In this document: one piece after another, positions 62,064 to 64,000 of the stretch
Layout of the letters: every line of letters begins with the position of its first letter
Numbering within the stretch: the stretch's first letter is position 1
Origin: Prosthecomicrobium sp. N25
GTDB taxonomy: Bacteria; Pseudomonadota; Alphaproteobacteria; Rhizobiales; Ancalomicrobiaceae
Assembly (NCBI RefSeq): GCF_037203705.1
Contig: NZ_JBBCAT010000001.1
Span: 2,577,418-2,641,417, forward strand
Direction of reading: 5' to 3'
DNA: 64,000 nucleotides
Position numbers and translations under genes: made by a program
Notes under the pieces: model-generated
The model's input: only the letters and a program-made list of their open reading frames with translations
What the model was told of the DNA's origin: nothing
Databases searched by the model: none

Positions 62064-62070
62064 GGCCTTG

Positions 62071-63315
62071 TCAGGCCGCGCGGGCCCGGCCCCGGCGGAT
62101 CAGCCCCGCCAGGAGCGCCAGCGCGCCGAGGTTGACGAGCCCGGAGGCGGCCGCCAGACCGTAGGAGAGCGCGTAGCCGCCGGTCAGGTCGAAGCAGAGC
62201 CCGCCCTGGTACCCGCCCGCACCCATCCCGCCCCAGGCCAGCAGGCCCACGACCGACATCGCCGTGCCGAGCCGCCGCGCCGGCACCGCGTCGCGGGTGC
62301 AGCAGACGAGGGCCGTCATGGCGCCGCCGAAGCCGAAGCCGTAGAGGATCCCGAAGGCCGCGACGGGCGCGAAGCCCTGCGCCATCGCGAGGCCGAGCAC
62401 GGCGGTGGTCTGCATTGCCGACACGACCATGTAGCTCGCCAGCGATCCGAGCCGGTCGATGATCAGGCCCGCCGTGATCCGCCCGGCGCAGGCCGACACC
62501 ATCGTCAGCGTCACCACCAGCGTGGCCGCCGCGGTACCGAGCCCGCGCGCCTCGCCGAGCGGCAGCAGGTGCACGGTCGGCACGCCCATCAGGCCGCAGC
62601 AGAAGAGCCCCGCCACCGCCACCAGCCCCGTCGCGAGCACCGGCGAGACCGGCCAGGCCCCGGCCGCGGCGGCGCCCGCCGCCGGCTCCGCCTCGCCCGG
62701 CTCCGGCTTGCGGATGCCCAGCATGACGGGCGACACCACCGCCACGTAGCCGAGCCCGAGGATCAAGGTCGCCTCGCGCCAGCCGGCCCAGACGACCAGC
62801 ATCTGGAAGACCGCCGGCACGATCGCCTGGCCGGCGGCCCCGCCGGCCGTCAGGATGCCGAGCGCGAGCCCGCCGCCGCTGCGCCGGTGCCAGAGCGAGA
62901 CGGTCGTCAGCAGCGGCGCGTAGAGGCACGAGAAGCCGAGGAGCCCCATGCCGAAATAGACGAGCTGCATCCGCTCGACGGTCGGCTGCAACTGCAGGAT
63001 CATCAGCCCGAGACCCATGATCACGATCCCAACCGCGGCGATCGGCCCGGTGGCGAGCCGGTCGGTCAGCCGTCCGGCGATGAGCCCCCCGGCCGCCGCC
63101 CCCATGGTCATGGCGAGATACGCGAAGGAGGTCTCCGCCCGCGGCCAGCCGAGTTCCGCCTGGAAGGGCTGGATCAGAACGCCGACCGTGCCGAGGCCAC
63201 CGAAGGCGGCGGCCATGCCGAAGGTGGAGAGCGCCAGGACGGCACGCCGGCTGGAGGCCGGATCGGCACCGGCCTGCTGCACCGCGTGGGCGGGGAAGGC
63301 GGAAGGAATGGACAT
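62071..63315 (-). CDS. MFS transporter, monocarboxylate/oxalate-formate-like
   Basis: A 414-residue permease with about 12 hydrophobic segments. It has the motif-A-type loop AGRLTDRLATGPI after segment two, VYFGMGLLGFSCLYAPLLTTVSLWHRRSGGGLALGI in the fourth-to-fifth segment region, and the later RITAGLIIDRLGSL. Relatives carry monocarboxylates or exchange oxalate for formate. It is convergent with the large regulator gene, the two stops being 8 bp apart. The 185-bp upstream gap (63316-63500) has nothing clear. Confidence 0.88.
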   Translation of the reverse strand: MSIPSAFPAHAVQQAGADPASSRRAVLALSTFGMAAAFGGLGTVGVLIQPFQAELGWPRAETSFAYLAMTMGAAAGGLIAGRLTDRLATGPIAAVGIVIMGLGLMILQLQPTVERMQLVYFGMGLLGFSCLYAPLLTTVSLWHRRSGGGLALGILTAGGAAGQAIVPAVFQMLVVWAGWREATLILGLGYVAVVSPVMLGIRKPEPGEAEPAAGAAAAGAWPVSPVLATGLVAVAGLFCCGLMGVPTVHLLPLGEARGLGTAAATLVVTLTMVSACAGRITAGLIIDRLGSLASYMVVSAMQTTAVLGLAMAQGFAPVAAFGILYGFGFGGAMTALVCCTRDAVPARRLGTAMSVVGLLAWGGMGAGGYQGGLCFDLTGGYALSYGLAAASGLVNLGALALLAGLIRRGRARAA

Positions 63316-63500
63316 CGGATCTGCTCCTGCCGCCCTCTGGCGGCGCTGGGTCTGTCAGAGCAGGAAAACCGAGGGCCGTGGTTGCGCGCGTTGAACGCTG
63401 CGTGGAATTGGGCGGTCGCGGGGGCGTGATTGTTGGAACGGCGTTGCGGCTGGCGGCCGCGCGGTGGAACGGCCTGCCCCGGCCGCCCGCGGATTGTCCC

Positions 63501-63809
63501 CTAGCGAGCGGAGCGCGCCACGGGGTCTCCGAGCAGGGCGGCCGCGATGGCGTCTCGCTCCTCCTCCAGCCCGCCGCGTGCGACCGGGCGACCCGCGAGT
63601 CGGTACCAGTAGGCGGCGTTGCCGAGGTCGCCCTCCATGCGGTGGAGATGGGCGTGCACCCAGGCCGCGTCCGGGCCGTCTGCGTCCTGGACGATGCGGT
63701 GGGCCCGGTCCCAGTCCCCTTTGGCTGTCCACCACAGGGCCTCGACCGGCGCGGCAAGGGCGGGCGGGGCGGCGTCGGCGAGGCTGGCGCGGAAGTCGTC
63801 GAGTGTCAT
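63501..63809 (-). CDS. Conserved small helical protein
   Basis: A 102-residue soluble protein with a regular helical pattern and the Trp-rich stretch WWTAKGDWDRAHRIVQDADGPDAAWVHAHLHRMEGDLGNAAYWYRLAG. It reads like a short tetratricopeptide or Sel1-like repeat protein and resembles unnamed proteins seen in other Alphaproteobacteria. AAGGGC precedes the ATG. No function is known to me. It lies 22 bp downstream of the partial gene at the right edge. Confidence 0.75.
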   Translation of the reverse strand: MTLDDFRASLADAAPPALAAPVEALWWTAKGDWDRAHRIVQDADGPDAAWVHAHLHRMEGDLGNAAYWYRLAGRPVARGGLEEERDAIAAALLGDPVARSAR

Positions 63810-63831
63810 GGCGGGCTGCCCTTAAAGCCCC

Positions 63832-64000
63832 TCAACGGCCGGCGAGCGCCCGCCGTTCCGCCTGCATCTCCGCGGCCCGGCGGTCGACCCAGCTCCGGTC
63901 CGGGTTGCCGCCCGGCGTGGTGCGGCTCGGCAGCGCCTCCATGAAGGCGGCGAAGCGCTCGTACGCCACCTCGTGCAGACGGCGCAGTTCGACCAGCGGC
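63832..64000 (-). CDS. Hypothetical protein (partial, C-terminal end only)
   Basis: Only the last 55 codons are inside the window; the gene continues beyond 64000. The tail is charged and helical (LVELRRLHEVAYERFAAFMEALPSRT ... WVDRRAAEMQAERRALAGR) and ends in TGA at 63832. It is 22 bp upstream of the gene at 63809 on the same strand and may share its transcript. Nothing more can be said. Confidence 0.6.
   Translation of the reverse strand, partial: PLVELRRLHEVAYERFAAFMEALPSRTTPGGNPDRSWVDRRAAEMQAERRALAGR

Overview
The window is very G+C-rich DNA (around 70 percent by eye) packed with ABC importers, GntR- and LysR-type regulators and catabolic enzymes. It also carries a DUF1127 protein and the short GTCATGCCCGGGC-type palindromic repeat common in Alphaproteobacteria. 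It most resembles a soil or plant-associated alphaproteobacterial chromosome, probably of the order Hyphomicrobiales; the genus cannot be told from the sequence. I saw no rRNA, tRNA, CRISPR array, phage or insertion sequence. About 59 protein genes are supported, two of them cut by the window edges.

Layout. 1-4168: an AfuABC/PotABC-type ABC importer (permease and ATPase leftward, binding protein rightward) followed by a PP2C-type phosphatase. 4331-5765: a Crp/Fnr regulator, a perfect FNR/DNR-type box and a RIC (YtfE)-like di-iron protein lacking the family's cysteine pair, together a nitrosative-stress module. 5796-8358: an SbmA/YddA-type exporter and two small membrane proteins. 8564-15603: a large unrecognised protein followed by a sugar ABC importer. 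15863-18260: an alpha/beta hydrolase and a fumarate-reductase-like flavoprotein, both leftward.

18370-32488: a 14-kb rightward operon, mostly translationally coupled. It holds a GntR/HutC regulator, a Liv-type importer, a PrpD-family protein, an isocitrate-lyase-family C-C lyase, HyuB and HyuA, an isochorismatase-fold hydrolase and a LeuC/LeuD-type hydratase. This reads as uptake plus ring opening, deamidation, hydration and cleavage of an unknown cyclic amide or imide; no known pathway I can name fits exactly. 32698-36984: a FadR-type regulator, a polar amino-acid importer, a ureidoglycolate-lyase-like protein and a class V aminotransferase.

37010-52109: a catabolic island built around a three-component Rieske oxygenase (oxygenase 46318, FAD reductase 45044, Rieske ferredoxin 49328). 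Around it are a fumarylpyruvate-hydrolase-like enzyme, an SDR-fold protein with an altered catalytic tetrad, an MFS permease, a peptide-type ABC importer, a PrpD-family protein, an HpcH/HpaI aldolase and one LysR regulator. Three promoter regions in the island share a 45-bp element with matching internal spacing, pointing to a single regulon. 52147-64000: miscellaneous genes (secreted Cys-rich protein, HExxH protein, hydrolase, flavin monooxygenase, OsmC, DUF1127). They lead to a ~1,524-residue fusion of a SARP-like DNA-binding/BTAD region, an alpha/beta hydrolase with intact triad, a degenerate cyclase-like domain, an AAA ATPase and helical repeats, convergent with an MFS transporter.

The strongest candidates for undescribed biology are the 14-kb coupled catabolic operon, the shared 45-bp promoter element of the Rieske island, the multi-domain regulator at 57489-62063, and the cysteine-less RIC-like protein next to an FNR-type box.
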